From assembly GCA_036381515.1 (NCBI GenBank), contig DASVCR010000052.1, forward strand, positions 19,678-83,677: a DNA stretch of 64,000 nt. Direction: 5' to 3'. Shown piece after piece: positions 1-8,736 of the stretch (its first letter is position 1; each line of letters starts with the position of its first letter). The translations under genes and the position numbers were made by a program. The notes under the pieces are model-generated. The model made no database searches and was not told the DNA's origin. It saw only the letters and a program-made list of their open reading frames with translations. This DNA is from ZC4RG20 sp036381515. Its GTDB lineage: Bacteria; Pseudomonadota; Gammaproteobacteria; Steroidobacterales; Rariloculaceae.

Positions 1-490
1 GGGCCGCGCAGTGCTCGACGAGCGCCTCGAGCGGCTCGGCGGCGTAGAGCTGCACGCCGATGCGCCGTCCGTCGAGCGGCAGCGGCGCGAGCGCGCGGAC
101 GATGCCGGCGGTCGTCGGCTCCGGCGCCTCGATCGTCACGGAGATGCCGAGGGCGCGGAGCGCACGCTTCGGCTTCGGTCCTCTCGTCAGCGTCGACGTG
201 CGCCGGAGCGTTGCGACGAAGCGCTCGTCGAGGCCGGCGCGCGCGGCGAACGCCGCGAGCCGCTCGACGCCCTCGCCGGTGTAGAGCACGAGGAGCTCGG
301 GCGGCTCATCGATCATGCGCTCGAGCCAGGCGACGACCGCGCGCTCGTCGTCGGCATCGAGAATCGTCACCAGCGGACAGCGCAGGACCCGTGCGCCGCG
401 CCGCTCGAGCAGCGACGCGAGCACCTCGATCTGCCGGCTCTCGGGCACGGCGATGACCTTGCCGCGCAACGGCTCGCCGTCGTCGGTCAT
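1..490 (-). CDS. hemD: Uroporphyrinogen-III synthase, C-terminus cut off by window edge
   Basis: The frame opens at an ATG at 488-490 and stays open for 163 codons to the edge, so only the first two thirds of a roughly 250-residue family are visible. The protein starts with MTDDGEPLRGKVIAVPESRQ, a first beta strand followed by the 'LLERRGARVLRCPLVTI' stretch typical of the HEM4 fold. 'LVLYTGEGVERL' is the usual first-domain turn, and a second-domain motif (APEPTTAGIVRAL) follows. The enzyme closes hydroxymethylbilane to uroporphyrinogen III in cytosolic tetrapyrrole synthesis. It lies 16 bases after the TAXI receptor gene on the same strand, so the two may be cotranscribed although functionally unrelated. 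No hemC is visible. The family call rests on overall pattern, since the C-terminal half is missing. Confidence 0.8.
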   Translation of the reverse strand, partial: MTDDGEPLRGKVIAVPESRQIEVLASLLERRGARVLRCPLVTILDADDERAVVAWLERMIDEPPELLVLYTGEGVERLAAFAARAGLDERFVATLRRTSTLTRGPKPKRALRALGISVTIEAPEPTTAGIVRALAPLPLDGRRIGVQLYAAEPLEALVEHCAA

Positions 491-506
491 GGGAGGCCCG
501 GAGGGC

Positions 507-1526
507 TCACTCGGCCAGCAGGCGGGCCTGATTGCGCTCGTGTGCTTCCGTCCACAGGCCGACCTCGCGGTAATAGCGAATCGCGCCGTCGTGATACGGA
601 TGATGGGTCTCGGCGGGGGCGATCGCGTCGGCAGGCTGATCGGCGAGCTGGGTGTACTCGCGCCGCAGCTGCTCCCAGTTCTCGTGCAGCGTCTTGATCA
701 CGCGATAAACCACGTCCTCGGGCACGTGCGTGCTCGAGTTCAGGAAATCGAGCACGCCCGCGACGCGGGTGGGGCCGGTGAGGCCGACGCTCGACGGACC
801 CGGCGTGACCGTGACCGGCACCGCGCCGATCATGCCGGCGGGGAGCTTCGCTTCGTCCGCGCCCATCGTCAGATAGCGGATGCCGCCCGGAATCGACGAA
901 TGGACCTGGATCGACAGGGCCGTGTCGAGCCCGGTCGGCACCGCGTCCGCGCGGCCTTCGGTCAGCATCCTCATCGCGTCCGGAAGGCCCGCGACGACGA
1001 CCGGCTCGACGTCTTCCGGGGTGAGGCCCCCGGTCGCGAGGATCGCGGTATGCAGCTGCTCGAGCGCGACGTTCGAGCGAAACGCGATGACGACGCGCTT
1101 GCCGCGCAGATCCTCGATCCGCTCGAGGCCCGAGTCCGCGCGCACCATGTACATGATCGGCAGCGGAAACGCGACGGCGACGGCGCGCAGGCGGTCCATC
1201 GGCTCGGTGTACGGCGGCAGGCCCTCGAATGCGAGATGCGAGTCGATGCCGGTGTTCAAGCCGAACGAGATCTCGCCGCGCTGCAGCATCGGCAGGTAGA
1301 CCGAAGAGCCGGTGTACGGCCGCATTGTCGCGCGGATGCCGGCCCGCTCCTGCAGGACCTTCGCGAATCCGGCCGCGACGGCGTAGACGTGCGTGCCGGC
1401 CGGGTTCGAGCCGATCGTGATCGACTGGGCGGCCGCCGGCGCACCGGTATCGCCGGCTTGCTCGCACGCGCCGAGCAGCACGAGGGTCAGCGCGGCGAAG
1501 AGCGCCGCCAGCGTTCGTCGAATCAT
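507..1526 (-). CDS. TAXI-family TRAP transporter solute-binding lipoprotein
   Basis: A 339-residue exported receptor. A lipoprotein signal peptide ends in LLGAC with Cys21 as the lipidation site. The mature part begins with 'ITIGSNPAGTHVYAVAAGFAKVLQ', the TAXI-type (TRAP-associated extracytoplasmic immunogenic) N-terminus, followed by the family-typical 'YTGSSVYLPMLQRGEISFGLNTG' region. Such receptors deliver organic acids or amino-acid-like solutes to a DctQM-type permease. No DctQ/M gene is in the window, so the partner must be encoded elsewhere or the receptor works in another role. The lipobox, unusual for TRAP receptors that diffuse freely, suggests membrane tethering. Substrate cannot be inferred. 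Confidence 0.88.
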   Translation of the reverse strand: MIRRTLAALFAALTLVLLGACEQAGDTGAPAAAQSITIGSNPAGTHVYAVAAGFAKVLQERAGIRATMRPYTGSSVYLPMLQRGEISFGLNTGIDSHLAFEGLPPYTEPMDRLRAVAVAFPLPIMYMVRADSGLERIEDLRGKRVVIAFRSNVALEQLHTAILATGGLTPEDVEPVVVAGLPDAMRMLTEGRADAVPTGLDTALSIQVHSSIPGGIRYLTMGADEAKLPAGMIGAVPVTVTPGPSSVGLTGPTRVAGVLDFLNSSTHVPEDVVYRVIKTLHENWEQLRREYTQLADQPADAIAPAETHHPYHDGAIRYYREVGLWTEAHERNQARLLAE

Positions 1527-1587
1527 CGCCCGCGAGCGTAACCCAACTGCCCGACGGTGGAAACCGGCAGGAGCCTGCCCGCGTGTC

Positions 1588-3831
1588 CTAGATCGACAGC
1601 TGACCCTCGTCGTCGATCGGCCGCAGGCGCGGGAACTTCACGACGGTGCCGGGGCGCACGTGGTCGAGATCGAGGTCGGGGTTGTATTGGCGAAGCAGCC
1701 AGACGGGCACGTTGTACGTGCGCTGCGCCAGCACCCACAGCGATTCGCCGCGGCGGATCACGTGGTCCTCGACGTCCTCGATCCGGTGGCTCGAGAAGAA
1801 CTCCTCCTGAAGCTGCCGGTGGTACGCGATGCGTCGGCGCTCGAACTCCTCGGGGCTCACGCGCGAGAAATCGAGCCGGAGCGACTGGCCGATCACGACG
1901 CTCTGATGAAAGGCGAGGCCGTTCAGATCACGCAGCCGCTGCGTGCGGATCTGGAGCCAGTCCGCGTAGTGACCGAGCGTCTCGAGGGCCTGCACCAAAA
2001 TCTTGCCGTCCGACACCGCATAGTCGCTCGGATCGGCCGCAAGCTCCGCCTGATGGCTCGCGAGCACGTTCGACTCGAGCGACGCCTCCGTGTCCGGCGA
2101 TTCCTCGACGAGCCGCGGCGCGTCGGCCGCGAGGTCGGCGAGCGCTTCCGCGGCGCCGGCTTCGTCGCCGTCGTCCGCTTCGCTCTCGGCCGGCGCGCGT
2201 GCGGCGAGGAGCGCGTCCGCCGCGAGCGCAGCCGCATCCTCGTCCGGTGTTTCGACGAGCACGGCCTCGCGCGCCTCGGCCGCGATATCCGGGGTCGCGG
2301 CCGCGAGCACGACCTCGGGCGCGGCGCCGGCGGTCGGCACGCGCAGACGCTGGCCGGCGTAGATCAGGTTCTTGTTGCGGATCCCGTTCGCGCTGAGCAG
2401 CGCGTCGACGTCGACGCCGAACCTGCGCGCGATGCGCTCGATCGTGTCGCCGCTCTGCACGACGTACTCGCCATCCGTGAGCACGGGCTCGGTGCTCGCG
2501 AGCACGACCGGAGCCTGGCCGGCAGGAACGGGCAGCTTCAGGACCTGCCCGGCGCGAATCATGTGGCTGCTGCGCAAGCCGTTGATCTCGACGAGCGATG
2601 CAACGCTGACGCGGTACCGTGCGGCGATCTGCGACAACGTCTCGCCGCGCGCGACGCGGTGCTCGACGTCCGGAAGCTGCGCCGCGAAGCGCTCGCCCGC
2701 GGGCACCGACGCGAGCAGCACGTCGGGATCGCGGCCGGCCGCCTCTCCGGGCAGGCGCAGCGGGAATCCCCGCGGCACGTATTTCTCGCCGCTCCACACG
2801 ATCGGCGTCAGCGCCGGATTCAGCTCGCGCAGCCGGCTGACACCGATCCCGAGCGCACGCGACAGCGTCTGCGCGGACATGTAGTCGGGCACTTCGGCCA
2901 CGATCGTCGGGGACGCCGGCGCGAGGTCGACCTTTCCGAAATACTTCTCCGGGTCGGCATCGATGTCGACCGCGGCAAGGAACGCGGCGTAGAAGTTCCG
3001 CGATGCGAAACCGAACGTTCGGCCGTTGTAGCGCTCGGCGATCACGCCCATGTCGGTCGTGCCGAGCTGGCTCACCGCGCGGCGCATGCCGGCGACGCCG
3101 TGGTTGTACGCGGTGATCGCGAGCGGCCAGTGGCCGAGGACCTCGTAGTTGTCGCGCAGGAGCCGGGCCGCCGCCTCGGTCGACAGGAACGGATCGCGGC
3201 GCTCGTCGACGATGTGATCGATGCGCATGTAGCGCAGGCCGGTCGAGCGCGTGAACTGCCACATGCCGGCGGCGCCGGCCTTCGAATACGCGGTCGGGTC
3301 GAACGACGACTCGACGTGAGGGAGCGCGACGAGCTCCGGCGGCACGCCGTGGCGCTCGAGCACGTCGAGGATGTAGTCGCGCCAGATGCCGGAACGGATC
3401 AGGCCCGCCTTGAAGCGATCGGCCTGGCCGAGCTGGAAGCGGAGCCTTCCGGCGGCGGCCCGAAACTCCGCGTTGCTCGTGCCTTCCGGAAAGAGCGCGA
3501 GGACGCGGCGCTCCTCCGCGTCGAGCCCGTCGCGCACGCCGCGCCCGAGCTTCGTCAGGATGTCCCGGTAACGGCGCATGGCCGCGTCGACCTGGCGCCG
3601 CCGTGCGGCCTCCGACGTCGTATCGCGAACCGTCTCGTAAACGATGTCGAGCCGCTCGGAGTCGTGAATGAATCCGCCGCGCGTGTCGACCTCGGTATAG
3701 ACGCGGGTCCAGAACTGGACTGCTGCCTCGAGTTGCTTCGGACGGGGAAACTCGTCCTCGGCCGTCGCCAGCGCCGGTGCGATCGCGATCACGACGGCCA
3801 GGCAAAGCCGCGGCAACAGATTTCTCGGCAT
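1588..3831 (-). CDS. mltD: Membrane-bound lytic murein transglycosylase D with LysM repeats
   Basis: A 747-residue periplasmic peptidoglycan lyase. Residues 1-24 are a signal peptide. The SLT domain (about 160-300) carries the catalytic glutamate in 'PHVESSFDP' (Glu174), then 'GAAGMWQFT' and 'AITAYNHG', the motifs of the MltD class. LysM glycan-binding repeats lie at about 389-434, 455-499 and 688-733, and a weaker LysM-like stretch at about 605-655. An acidic, Ala/Asp/Glu-rich linker (about 505-600) separates the second and third. It is longer than E. coli MltD (about 450 residues) because of this linker and the extra C-terminal module. It cleaves glycan strands to 1,6-anhydromuropeptides. 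The TAXI gene lies 61 bases downstream on the same strand. Confidence 0.92.
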   Translation of the reverse strand: MPRNLLPRLCLAVVIAIAPALATAEDEFPRPKQLEAAVQFWTRVYTEVDTRGGFIHDSERLDIVYETVRDTTSEAARRRQVDAAMRRYRDILTKLGRGVRDGLDAEERRVLALFPEGTSNAEFRAAAGRLRFQLGQADRFKAGLIRSGIWRDYILDVLERHGVPPELVALPHVESSFDPTAYSKAGAAGMWQFTRSTGLRYMRIDHIVDERRDPFLSTEAAARLLRDNYEVLGHWPLAITAYNHGVAGMRRAVSQLGTTDMGVIAERYNGRTFGFASRNFYAAFLAAVDIDADPEKYFGKVDLAPASPTIVAEVPDYMSAQTLSRALGIGVSRLRELNPALTPIVWSGEKYVPRGFPLRLPGEAAGRDPDVLLASVPAGERFAAQLPDVEHRVARGETLSQIAARYRVSVASLVEINGLRSSHMIRAGQVLKLPVPAGQAPVVLASTEPVLTDGEYVVQSGDTIERIARRFGVDVDALLSANGIRNKNLIYAGQRLRVPTAGAAPEVVLAAATPDIAAEAREAVLVETPDEDAAALAADALLAARAPAESEADDGDEAGAAEALADLAADAPRLVEESPDTEASLESNVLASHQAELAADPSDYAVSDGKILVQALETLGHYADWLQIRTQRLRDLNGLAFHQSVVIGQSLRLDFSRVSPEEFERRRIAYHRQLQEEFFSSHRIEDVEDHVIRRGESLWVLAQRTYNVPVWLLRQYNPDLDLDHVRPGTVVKFPRLRPIDDEGQLSI

Positions 3832-4046
3832 GCGGATGTCCCCCGATGCAGCACGACGACCTCGAGACCGCCGGGATTATGTCCCGACGGTGCGACGCAG
3901 GCGCTGACGCGTATCACGCTGCGAAGGCCGGGCCGCGGCGCTCGAACGACCGCGAGCGGCCCGCTCTGCGACGTCGCTTTTCCTTATGATTTATCGCGGC
4001 TCGAGTATAGCAGCTCGACAATCACGCGAAAGGCGCGGGGAGCGCG

Positions 4047-4562
4047 TCAACGCCGCGTGAGCGCGCGAATCAACGCCGCGTGCTGAGGGAACCGGCCGAC
4101 CAGCTCGTCGGTGCGCGGCATCTCGAAATCGGCGAAGTCGAAGCCGGGCGCGACGGTGCAGCCGCCGAAGGCCCATGCGGCGTCGGGACCGAGTCGCGCG
4201 GCCTGCCACCAGCCGGCGGGAACGACCGCCGTCGGCTCGCCGTCGTCGAGCGCGGTGGTCAGCGTGACGACGCGGTAGTCGCCGTCCTCGTCGATGAGGT
4301 GGAGCTCGAGCGGACCGCCGGCATAGAGATGCCAGATCTCGTCGGTCCATTGCACGCGGTGAAAAGCCGAGATCTGCCCCTCGGCAAGCAGGTAATAGAT
4401 GAACGTTCCGGCGGCGCGCGCCGCGGGCGAGCCCGACGGGATGCCGCGATGCTCGACGAGCAGATCCGCGCGGTAGACCTCCCGATAGAATCCGCCTTCC
4501 GGATGGGGCTTCAAGGCGAAACGCTGAACGATGCGTCGTGCGGCCTCGTCGATCTCTGCCAC
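4047..4562 (-). CDS. Cupin protein of the DUF985 type
   Basis: A 171-residue cytosolic single-domain cupin. The N-terminus 'FALKPHPEGGFYREVYR' and the strand 'IYYLLAEGQISAFHRVQWTDEIWHLYAG' are characteristic of the DUF985 (Cupin_5) family. The conserved His/Glu positions around 'FHRVQWTDEIWH' would form the cupin metal or ligand site, and 'VPAGWWQAARLG' forms the second cupin strand pair. Members have been linked to sugar epimerase-like or plant stress functions, but no reaction can be assigned here. It is divergent from the lectin-like gene at 4655 with about 90 bases between, where AT-rich sequence near 4595-4615 probably holds promoter elements. Confidence 0.85.
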   Translation of the reverse strand: MAEIDEAARRIVQRFALKPHPEGGFYREVYRADLLVEHRGIPSGSPAARAAGTFIYYLLAEGQISAFHRVQWTDEIWHLYAGGPLELHLIDEDGDYRVVTLTTALDDGEPTAVVPAGWWQAARLGPDAAWAFGGCTVAPGFDFADFEMPRTDELVGRFPQHAALIRALTRR

Positions 4563-4654
4563 GGCGTACCTCTCGTTCTCGGTCGACCGTATGAAGATAC
4601 TAAACTAGATCGCTCGACAACCTTACAACGCGAAGAACAGGCGAGGGGATTCGT

Positions 4655-5305
4655 ATGAGACGGGATGGTCGGATCATCGTCGCGGCGGCCGTCGCCGCGG
4701 TGCTCGGCTGCGCGGGCGCAGCCGCCCAGCAGGCGGACCCGAACATGAGCTTTTTCATCACGAGCGAAGGTCCCGGTAACGGTGCGGATCTCGGCGGGCT
4801 CGAAGGGGCGGACGCGCATTGCACGCGGCTCGCGGAGGCCGTCGGCGCGGGCAACAAGACCTGGCGTGCGTATCTCAGCACGACCGCGGAAGGCGGCCGG
4901 CCCGCCGTGAATGCTCGCGATCGGATCGGCGACGGGCCCTGGTACAACGCGAAGGGCGTGATGATCGCCGAGAACGTCGAGCACCTGCACAGCGACGACA
5001 ACAACCTCGGCAAGGAGACGTCGCTCAGCGAGAAGGGGGAGCAGATCAACGGCCGCGGCGACACGCCGAACATGCACGACATCCTGACGGGCTCGCTCCC
5101 GGACGGCCGTGCATCGGAGAACACCTGCTCGAACTGGACGAGCAGCGCGTCGGACGGCAGCGCAATGGTCGGCCATCACGACCGGCAGGGCGGCGGGCAG
5201 AATCCGACGTCGTGGAACTCCGCGCATGCGTCGCGCGGCTGCGGGCAGTCGGACCTGCAAGGGACCGGCGGCAACGGGCTCTTCTACTGCTTCGCGATCG
5301 ACTGA
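4655..5305 (+). CDS. Exported lectin-like (DUF1554/C-type-lectin-like) protein
   Basis: A 216-residue secreted protein. A signal peptide (about 1-24, ending AGAAAQQ) precedes a domain with 'SFFITSEGPGNGADLGG', 'GADAHCTRLAEAVGAG' and 'TWRAYLSTT', a pattern shared with C-type-lectin-like exported proteins often annotated as lectin or DUF1554. Cysteines in the mature part ('AHC', 'NTCSNW', 'RGCGQ', 'LFYCF') suggest disulfides. The typical terminal motif, a Cys near the end after 'GNGLFY', is present. A purine-rich ribosome site (gaggggattcgt) sits just before the ATG. It is the only gene of its unit; the FkbM methyltransferase follows after 120 bases. The ligand is unknown. Confidence 0.75.
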   Translation: MRRDGRIIVAAAVAAVLGCAGAAAQQADPNMSFFITSEGPGNGADLGGLEGADAHCTRLAEAVGAGNKTWRAYLSTTAEGGRPAVNARDRIGDGPWYNAKGVMIAENVEHLHSDDNNLGKETSLSEKGEQINGRGDTPNMHDILTGSLPDGRASENTCSNWTSSASDGSAMVGHHDRQGGGQNPTSWNSAHASRGCGQSDLQGTGGNGLFYCFAID

Positions 5306-5425
5306 GCCGCTCTCCCGCCGCTCGGTCCGCCGCGGCGGGCCGGCGTGGTGGATCGGGGATCACGGCGGTGCCGCGGCGTCCGCCGGCCGCGCGCCGACGC
5401 TCGGGCCACATGCTACAGTCGAAGA

Positions 5426-6220
5426 ATGAGCACGCCGGCCCCGAGCAAGGACGACCGGCCCAGCGGACACTCGGCGCGTTGGCTCGGCATCGCGCGCTCG
5501 CTCGCGCTGTATTACGGCGTGCCGTTCCGCGGCCGCCGGATGGCGAGGCTCTATTCCCGCTTCGTGCGCCCAGGCGGGCTCTGCTTCGATGTCGGTGCGC
5601 ACGTCGGCAACCGCGTCCGCTGCTGGCGGCGGCTCGGCGCGACCGTCGTCGCGGTCGAGCCGCAGGTCGACTTCGCACGGCTGCTCCGGCTGCTCTACCG
5701 CGGCGACGCGTGCGTCGTGATCGTGCCGAAGGCCGTCGGGCGGGCGGCGGGCGCAGCGCGGCTGCTCGTGAGCCCGCGCACGCCGACCGTCACGACGCTG
5801 TCGCGGGATTGGATCGACGAGGTGAGCGCCGACCCTTCGTTCGCCGGCGTGCGCTGGTCCGAGGGCGAAGAGGTCGAGGTCACGACGCTCGATGCGCTGA
5901 TCGCGGAGCACGGCGAGCCCGACTTCGTGAAGATCGACGTCGAGGGCTTCGAGGCCGAGGTGCTCGCCGGGCTCACCCGTCCCGTGCGCGCGCTGTCGTT
6001 CGAATATTTGCCGGCGGCCCGCGAGCGGGCGCTCGAGTGCGTCGACCGGGTCGCCGCGCTCGCGGACTACCGGTTCAACTGGTCCGTCGGCGAAAGCCAC
6101 GTGCTCGGTGCGCCCGATTGGCTCGACGCGGCCGGCATCCGCGCGTATCTGCGCTCGCTCCGCACCGGAGCGGGCTCGGGCGACGTCTACGCGCGCCGCG
6201 CGACCTTCGCGCGCGGTTAG
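5426..6220 (+). CDS. FkbM-family SAM-dependent methyltransferase
   Basis: A 264-residue protein with the SAM-binding motif 'GLCFDVGAHVGNRVRCWRRL' region (about residues 50-70), 'VVAVEPQVDF' as motif II, and the family signature 'PDFVKIDVEGFEAEVLAGL'. FkbM-type enzymes usually O-methylate sugars or lipids. I chose the ATG at 5426 because homology starts soon after it; an in-frame ATG at 5345 would add 27 residues of shadow-like sequence. The stop codon overlaps the stop of the convergent lpxR gene (shared bases TTAG at 6217-6220). Proximity to lpxR makes a surface-glycolipid substrate possible, but this is inference only. Confidence 0.85.
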   Translation: MSTPAPSKDDRPSGHSARWLGIARSLALYYGVPFRGRRMARLYSRFVRPGGLCFDVGAHVGNRVRCWRRLGATVVAVEPQVDFARLLRLLYRGDACVVIVPKAVGRAAGAARLLVSPRTPTVTTLSRDWIDEVSADPSFAGVRWSEGEEVEVTTLDALIAEHGEPDFVKIDVEGFEAEVLAGLTRPVRALSFEYLPAARERALECVDRVAALADYRFNWSVGESHVLGAPDWLDAAGIRAYLRSLRTGAGSGDVYARRATFARG

Positions 6221-7353
6221 AACTGCTGCGCGATGCCGATGCTCGCCCACGAGGACTCGCGCGAGCCGTCGCCCGTTCTGATCTCCTCGGTCTGATGCCG
6301 CAGCGTGTACGTGACGCTCAGGTGGTTCTTGAAAACGGCCGTGATGCCGAGCCACGCCTCGAGCAGCACCGGATTCAGCCGCGACGACGACAAGGTCACG
6401 TCGCTCGACCGGAACTGTCCCTGCAGGAAGGCATTGTACGCGCGCACGCGCATGCTGACGCCGGCCGCGAGCTGCAGTCTCGGTCCGGAGCGAGGGACGG
6501 ATTCGCGAGCGAGCCGGATCGGCGGATGTCCTCCGTAATCCGCGAGCGAAGGCGACGAGCTCCACCAGGGCGTATCGAGGTTGCCCCAGCGGAAGGCGAG
6601 ATCCGCGCTCGCCTCGGTCAGATAGCCGATGCTGCCCGACAGGCCGAAGCGCAGATGGTATGGCCGGTCGCGGTACATCCCGCTGCCGAGCAGACGGTAC
6701 CGCGACACGGCATAGCGGGCCGTCGGCTCGCCGCCGTCCGAGATCTGATGCGTATAGCCCTTCGGCTCGCGGCTGCCGAACGCGACGTGCACGGTCCGGT
6801 GCAAATGCTCGACCCACGGCATGCCGAGCACGCCGACCGTCAGCGAGGACTGGTACGCGGTGCGGCTCGACGCATCGTGCGTCAGGCGCGAGCTCGACAG
6901 ATACGTGAGGTTCGCGTACGGCCGGTCGTCGTACAGCGGCGCTTCCGCGTCCAGGTTCTGCGGCGTGAACAGCAGGAGTCCGGCTTCGAACGAGCGGGCG
7001 CTCTCGACGGCGTCCGACGCCGTGCCGAATCCCGTCTTGCGGTCGACCCAATCGAGTGCCCGAGACAGCGGCTTCAGCCCGGCGGCCTCTCTCCCGCCGA
7101 GCGTGACGGAGATTCCGGCCGTATAGTCGCGATCGTCGTCGGTGAACGCGAAGAGGTCGTTATCGAGGTGGACCGTCCAGCCGCGCGGCCGCAGCCGCCC
7201 GGTCGAGCCGACGTCGAGCTCGGCCTTCGTGTTTTCGGCGACGTGCGCAGTCCGCTCCTTGGCGCCGGCAGGGCCGGCGAAAAGCGCGACTGCTACCACT
7301 GCTGCCGCGACGAGCTTCCGTTGCTCGCCGAAGAGGGCATGAAACGCGTCCAT
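6217..7353 (-). CDS. lpxR: Lipid A deacylase, LpxR family, outer-membrane beta-barrel
   Basis: A 378-residue protein with a signal peptide ending near 'FAGPAGAKE' (about residue 32). The first strand carries 'HLDNDLFAFTDDDRDYTAG' with Asn65-Asp66, matching the ND pair of the LpxR active site. Later 'HRTVHVAFGSREPKGYTHQ' followed by 'GGEP' matches the conserved His/Gly/Pro-Gly/Gln/Glu-Pro block. The protein ends in Phe, as expected for a barrel substrate of the BAM complex. Known LpxR removes the 3'-acyloxyacyl chain of lipid A in a Ca-dependent reaction. I start at the ATG at 7353, which gives a clean signal peptide; an in-frame ATG at 7446 would add 31 residues. Two palindromes upstream (7461-7505) may control it. 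Confidence 0.85.
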   Translation of the reverse strand: MDAFHALFGEQRKLVAAAVVAVALFAGPAGAKERTAHVAENTKAELDVGSTGRLRPRGWTVHLDNDLFAFTDDDRDYTAGISVTLGGREAAGLKPLSRALDWVDRKTGFGTASDAVESARSFEAGLLLFTPQNLDAEAPLYDDRPYANLTYLSSSRLTHDASSRTAYQSSLTVGVLGMPWVEHLHRTVHVAFGSREPKGYTHQISDGGEPTARYAVSRYRLLGSGMYRDRPYHLRFGLSGSIGYLTEASADLAFRWGNLDTPWWSSSPSLADYGGHPPIRLARESVPRSGPRLQLAAGVSMRVRAYNAFLQGQFRSSDVTLSSSRLNPVLLEAWLGITAVFKNHLSVTYTLRHQTEEIRTGDGSRESSWASIGIAQQF

Positions 7354-7787
7354 CTGCGTTCCCTTCGCGTCCGATGCTACGCGCCTGCCCGTGGTTCTCC
7401 ATTCGGACGAATCGCCACCAGGGTCCGTCGGGGGCGTCCGTGCCACCGCGCGGCAGGCGTGTTACTAAACGGTTCAGTAACAAGTTTACTTACGAGTTAG
7501 TAAACATCAACGGTGCGCGAATCGCCCTAACGTTCAATTGCAGTGTCGCTAATGGCTTAGGGAAAGAATTTGGAGTCATTTAGAGAAAGTGGCGTGGAGC
7601 GGATCGATCCGGGGCGCGCAACGGTGCAGTATCGCAGAGTCGATTCAGGTCGCGGCGGTCGTCAGACCAGGGGCGGTCCTCCGGCTGGCGGCGGTCCTCC
7701 GGCGGCGCGGGCTCCGGCTTGGGGAGGTCTTTTGGCTCCCCGAGGGCTTCGGGTTTGCGGCGCGGCCGTCAGAGGGTCGCGGCGGTC
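7354..7787. other. Gene-free stretch upstream of lpxR and downstream of the DUF4159 gene
   Basis: These 434 bases hold no convincing gene. Near the lpxR side is an AT-rich island (about 7460-7570) with two palindromes, listed separately. The part next to the DUF4159 stop contains two copies of GGCGGTCCTCCGGC (about 7671-7694) and a small hairpin, GGGGAG (7721-7726) pairing with CTCCCC (7736-7741), which could end DUF4159 transcription although no clear U-run follows. Confidence 0.6.
7461..7505. promoter_or_regulatory. Two adjacent palindromic operator-like sites upstream of lpxR
   Basis: Site 1 (7461-7481) is a 21-base palindrome with arms GTTACT and AGTAAC and an inner AAC/GTT; only one of ten base pairs mismatches around the central base. 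Site 2 (7484-7505) has perfect 7-base arms GTTTACT and AGTAAAC around 8 bases. The two are 2 bases apart, in an AT-rich island within GC-rich DNA, about 108-152 bases upstream of the lpxR start. Length, odd centre and the ACTnAAC..GTT.AGT layout resemble operators of TetR-family repressors. No TetR gene is visible in the window. Confidence 0.55.
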
Positions 7788-8594
7788 CTAATGCGTCATC
7801 GCGTAGACCATGAAGTTCACGCCCATCTGCAAGGCGCGAACGGCGATCTCGGCCGGGTAGCACGGCAGGTCCAGGTACTCCCACGCGTCGCCGAGGTCCG
7901 AGTTGTACGTGACGAGGACCATGAGTCGCCCGTCGTCGTCCGAGATGCCGTAGACGCGCGGCTCGGTGTCGTCGGCTCGCTCCCACGTCGGGCCGCCGTA
8001 GCAGCCGTTCGAGCGGTTCGGCACCTGGATCACTTCTCGGATCTGGAAGAACGAGCTGAAGACGGGATGCGAGATCGGGAGAACGTCGAGGCTGCGGTCC
8101 GGGAAGACCTTGCGCAGCTGCGCCTCGACGTTCGCCTTCTCGGCGAGGCCCCAGAAATCGTCGATATGCAGGAAGCCGCCGCGCAGCAGGTAGTCGGCAA
8201 GCCGTGTCGCCTCCGCCTCGCTCAGATACATCCCGCCCGCCTCGACGATGTACGCGTACGGGAAATCGAACAGGTCGTCGTCGAGGATCGCGCGGACGTG
8301 CGGGTCCGGGTGGACTCTGACGCCCGTAAGCCGGTCCACGCCGTCCATGAACTTGCAGTCCGCGCCGGGATAATCCGTCGCCCAGCCCCGTCCCTGCCTC
8401 GGAAAGAAGCCGCCGCCGCCGAGCTCGGGGCACGTGAACGGCGCCGGCCGGCCCATCGTGCGCCCGCGCAGATCCGTGTACATGAGCCGCACGAAGTAGA
8501 AGTCGGGATCGTCGGCGGCGGGCCGTTGCGCGGAGAGCGCGGACGGCAGCGCCGCCGCCGCGAAGGCCATGAGGAGCATCAGCGTTCTCCGCAT
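7788..8594 (-). CDS. Exported DUF4159-domain protein
   Basis: A 268-residue protein with a signal peptide (about 1-22, ending ALSAQ). The body matches the DUF4159 pattern: 'FYFVRLMYTDLRG', 'GWATDYPGADCKFMDGVDRLTGV', 'DDLFDFPYAYIVEAGGMYLSEAEATRLADYLLRGGFLHIDDFWG', resembling a glutamine-amidotransferase-like or flavodoxin-like fold. 'ISHPVFSSFF' and 'PRVYGISDDDGRLMVLVTYNSDLGDAWE' are also typical. The role of the family is unknown; relatives often sit near MoxR/DUF58 genes, which are not seen here. It reads away from the SnoaL-like gene at 8737. Confidence 0.88.
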   Translation of the reverse strand: MRRTLMLLMAFAAAALPSALSAQRPAADDPDFYFVRLMYTDLRGRTMGRPAPFTCPELGGGGFFPRQGRGWATDYPGADCKFMDGVDRLTGVRVHPDPHVRAILDDDLFDFPYAYIVEAGGMYLSEAEATRLADYLLRGGFLHIDDFWGLAEKANVEAQLRKVFPDRSLDVLPISHPVFSSFFQIREVIQVPNRSNGCYGGPTWERADDTEPRVYGISDDDGRLMVLVTYNSDLGDAWEYLDLPCYPAEIAVRALQMGVNFMVYAMTH

Positions 8595-8736
8595 CGCGAC
8601 TGCTTTCGGCTTCCTACCGAAGGCAAGACTAGCTACGGGACCCGGCGGCGTCGAGCGGCCGGCGCGTGAGCCCGCGCTGTCGCCCGCGTGCGTCAGCGGC
8701 GTTTCGCGGCCGACGATGCGCTATCCTTGGCCGACC

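Noticed and set aside
1393..4086. 897-codon open frame on the plus strand opposite mltD
   Set aside because: Arg/His/Asp-rich translation with no domain; it mirrors the GC-rich third positions of mltD and is a shadow.
4819..7500. 893-codon plus-strand frame across the lectin, FkbM and lpxR genes
   Set aside because: Runs through three recognised genes in other frames and is compositionally a shadow (Arg-rich, no motifs).
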